IMG/VR virus record: IMGVR_UViG_3300032177_000080 | Span: 1-21,515 of that record | Origin: a virus | DNA length: 21,515 nt | Reading direction: 5' to 3' (one strand) | Shown here: in pieces, positions 20,463 to 21,515 of the stretch | Numbering within the stretch: position 1 is the first letter of the stretch | Layout: each line of letters starts with the position of its first letter | Notes under the pieces: generated by a model | Seen by the model: the letters and a program-made list of their open reading frames with translations, nothing else | Told to the model about the DNA's origin: nothing | Database searches by the model: none | Position numbers and translations under genes: made by a program

Positions 20463-20897
20463 TTAAGCGTTCTGGTATCCTGAGCTTATCGTGATTTTAA
20501 CTTTTCCTTCATCCAGGGCCTTCTGAAATGCTTCTTTCTTCTGAATCCAGGTTTTTACTCGTTCTTTGATCGCTTCCGGTAGCCCTTCTTCGTAGGTTTC
20601 AAGCCAGGTCTTCGATTGTTCGATTGATGAATATTCGGTCAATCCCGTCCATTGGGTATAGCCTTCCTCGTCGAGAAATATACAGCCAGCAATATAAGCA
20701 TAGGTGGAGGCTTTCGGTTTATTCCATACCTCGCGGCCTTGAATCTTGGGGTTGGTGGTTTGAGAAAAGAAGCGGGTCCCTTTTCGGGAGTCGTGGTCTA
20801 GCCAGTATCTTATTTTGCATCGAAGTCTGAACCCGTACGGATAGTCGTCCACAATATAAGCTGTTTCAGGGGATATGTGGCCTTTTAAGATTTTCAT
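20463..20897 (-). CDS. 144-aa conserved phage hypothetical (DYPYGFRLRCKIRYWL type)
   Basis: It starts at ATG 20897 with AGAGG upstream. The N-terminal half has the pattern ISPETAYIVDDYPYGF, LRCKIRYWLDHD, RFFSQTTNPKIQGREVWNKPK. From memory this belongs to an uncharacterised family seen in many phage and plasmid genomes. A helical C-terminal part follows. The high density of aromatic and basic residues suggests nucleic-acid contact. Function unknown; the family recognition is by pattern only. Confidence 0.65.
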   Translation of the reverse strand: MKILKGHISPETAYIVDDYPYGFRLRCKIRYWLDHDSRKGTRFFSQTTNPKIQGREVWNKPKASTYAYIAGCIFLDEEGYTQWTGLTEYSSIEQSKTWLETYEEGLPEAIKERVKTWIQKKEAFQKALDEGKVKITISSGYQNA

Positions 20898-20948
20898 TAT
20901 GTTTTACCTCTTAATCGGTTTAAGACTTGCTCAGGTCAAGGTTAGGGG

Positions 20949-21107
20949 TTAGATTGTTGGAATATCCATCCATTTTTGAATTAAATAAGATGTCTCTTCA
21001 TAACTAAGACCATAAGCAATTCTAAAATCATGAGCTGATTTGATTAAATCTTGACCATTCCTTGAATCTAAAAATTTAATCATTCCCACTGTTAATTTTG
21101 TTTGCAT
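20949..21107 (-). CDS. 52-aa hypothetical protein
   Basis: ATG 21107 is chosen because AAAGGAG lies seven bases upstream; a start at 21182 would overlap the previous gene. The product is soluble and helical (TKLTVGMIKFLDSRNG, YEETSYLIQKWMD). Its stop is followed at once by TAACCTTGA-type sequence also found after the previous gene. Function unknown. Confidence 0.55.
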   Translation of the reverse strand: MQTKLTVGMIKFLDSRNGQDLIKSAHDFRIAYGLSYEETSYLIQKWMDIPTI

Positions 21108-21133
21108 CTTCTTATCTCCTTTCAAGGTTAGGG

Positions 21134-21379
21134 TTAAATAAAGTTTAAAGCCAATAACCATGATGGATGTCCATGTCCACAATGACCATCCGGTTCAACC
21201 CAACATCCATCAATCGCCTTGCATCCGCAATCACTTGACCATTTTTCTAATGTCTTAATACATGGAGGCTTATTGACCATAATAGCGTCTGGATGTTTTT
21301 CTTGATATTGTGTTAATGTAATACCTTCTTTTAATACCCTGATTCCTCGTTCTTTTGAATATACCCTGATTTTTTCCAT
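21134..21379 (-). CDS. Small Cys/His-rich protein, DGCWVEPDGHCGHGHPSW motif
   Basis: ATG 21379 has AAAGGA upstream (an in-frame TTG at 21385 lies inside the spacing). The 81-aa product has a helical, basic N-terminus and a C-terminal Cys/His cluster: C in PPCIKTLEKW, then SDCGCKAIDGC, and DGHCGHGHPSWL. This C-terminal motif is a pattern I have met in many uncharacterised phage and archaeal or bacterial proteins. The Cys and His would suit zinc binding. Function unknown. Confidence 0.65.
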   Translation of the reverse strand: MEKIRVYSKERGIRVLKEGITLTQYQEKHPDAIMVNKPPCIKTLEKWSSDCGCKAIDGCWVEPDGHCGHGHPSWLLALNFI

Positions 21380-21431
21380 TTTCAATTTCCTTTCTACCCG
21401 GTGTTATGTCGGGTGGTCAGTGGTTGGTTAT

Positions 21432-21515
21432 TTACTTACTAATCGTATATCCTTGACTCATTGCCCTGATCCATGTTTCCGGGTCTTTCATCCATTCCCG
21501 GGGGACGTATTGGTG
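21432..21515 (-). CDS. 3' end of a leftward gene, cut by window edge
   Basis: On the minus strand the frame from the window edge is open for 27 codons (HQYVPREWMKDPETWIRAM, then SQGYTISK) and ends in TAA at 21432-21434. It reads like a real C-terminus, with many aromatic and charged residues. The start is outside the window. Function unknown. Confidence 0.5.
   Translation of the reverse strand, partial: HQYVPREWMKDPETWIRAMSQGYTISK

Noticed and set aside
1-21515. tRNA genes, rRNA genes and CRISPR arrays
   Set aside because: I saw no cloverleaf-forming segment, rRNA-like conserved sequence or regularly spaced repeat array. The only tandem repeats are the 654-bp FN3 repeat and the 15-bp array, both inside genes.

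Overview
This window is part of a tailed, apparently temperate bacteriophage (or prophage) genome. It carries a fibronectin-type-III (FN3) tail-fibre-like protein, a lysis cassette with a GH108-type endolysin, phage recombination and replication genes, a cluster of small helix-turn-helix (HTH) regulators, a tyrosine integrase, and a run of small phage-type hypothetical genes. A Gram-negative host is inferred only from a spanin-like overlapping gene pair. The host genus cannot be told from the sequence. No rRNA, tRNA or CRISPR array was seen, and no stretch over 300 bases lacks a gene.

Layout. (1) 1-6110, plus strand: the 3' part of an FN3-repeat fibre protein, then small coupled genes, an HNH endonuclease apparently inserted at the start of the endolysin gene, holin-like membrane proteins, a proline-rich protein, an overlapping spanin-like pair and a small basic protein. 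(2) 6087-11375, minus strand: a 64-aa protein, a DUF5131 (Gp37/Gp68) iron-sulphur protein, a gp3-like recombination directionality factor family protein, a PD-(D/E)XK Fe-S exonuclease, a 31-aa protein, a RuvC-like resolvase, a zinc-ribbon protein, a G39P-like helicase-loader candidate and a replisome-organizer-like protein with an internal 15-bp repeat array. (3) 11376-13447: the control region. It holds a 57-bp perfect inverted repeat around a small membrane-protein gene, a ribbon-helix-helix (RHH) protein, three plus-strand HTH proteins and one minus-strand unknown. (4) 13440-21515, minus strand: tyrosine integrase, an unknown 240-aa protein, a 1180-aa DNA methyltransferase/SNF2 helicase fusion, and ten small unknown genes, the last cut by the window edge.

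The genes fit a phage life cycle. The minus-strand genes look like early functions (replication, recombination, DNA modification), the plus-strand genes at the left like late functions (host recognition, lysis), and 11.5-14.3 kb like the lysogeny switch. Stop/start overlaps of ATGA, TAATG or a few bases are frequent, so translation is probably coupled across long polycistronic messages.

The most unusual observations are: (a) the 57-bp perfect inverted repeat at 11510-11566 / 11794-11850, which overlaps the end of the RHH gene in frame and encloses a 48-aa membrane-protein gene, a candidate invertible switch; (b) the methyltransferase-SNF2 fusion with an internal zinc ribbon; (c) the HNH gene whose first codons mimic the start of the endolysin it interrupts; and (d) the iteron-like array inside the replication gene.
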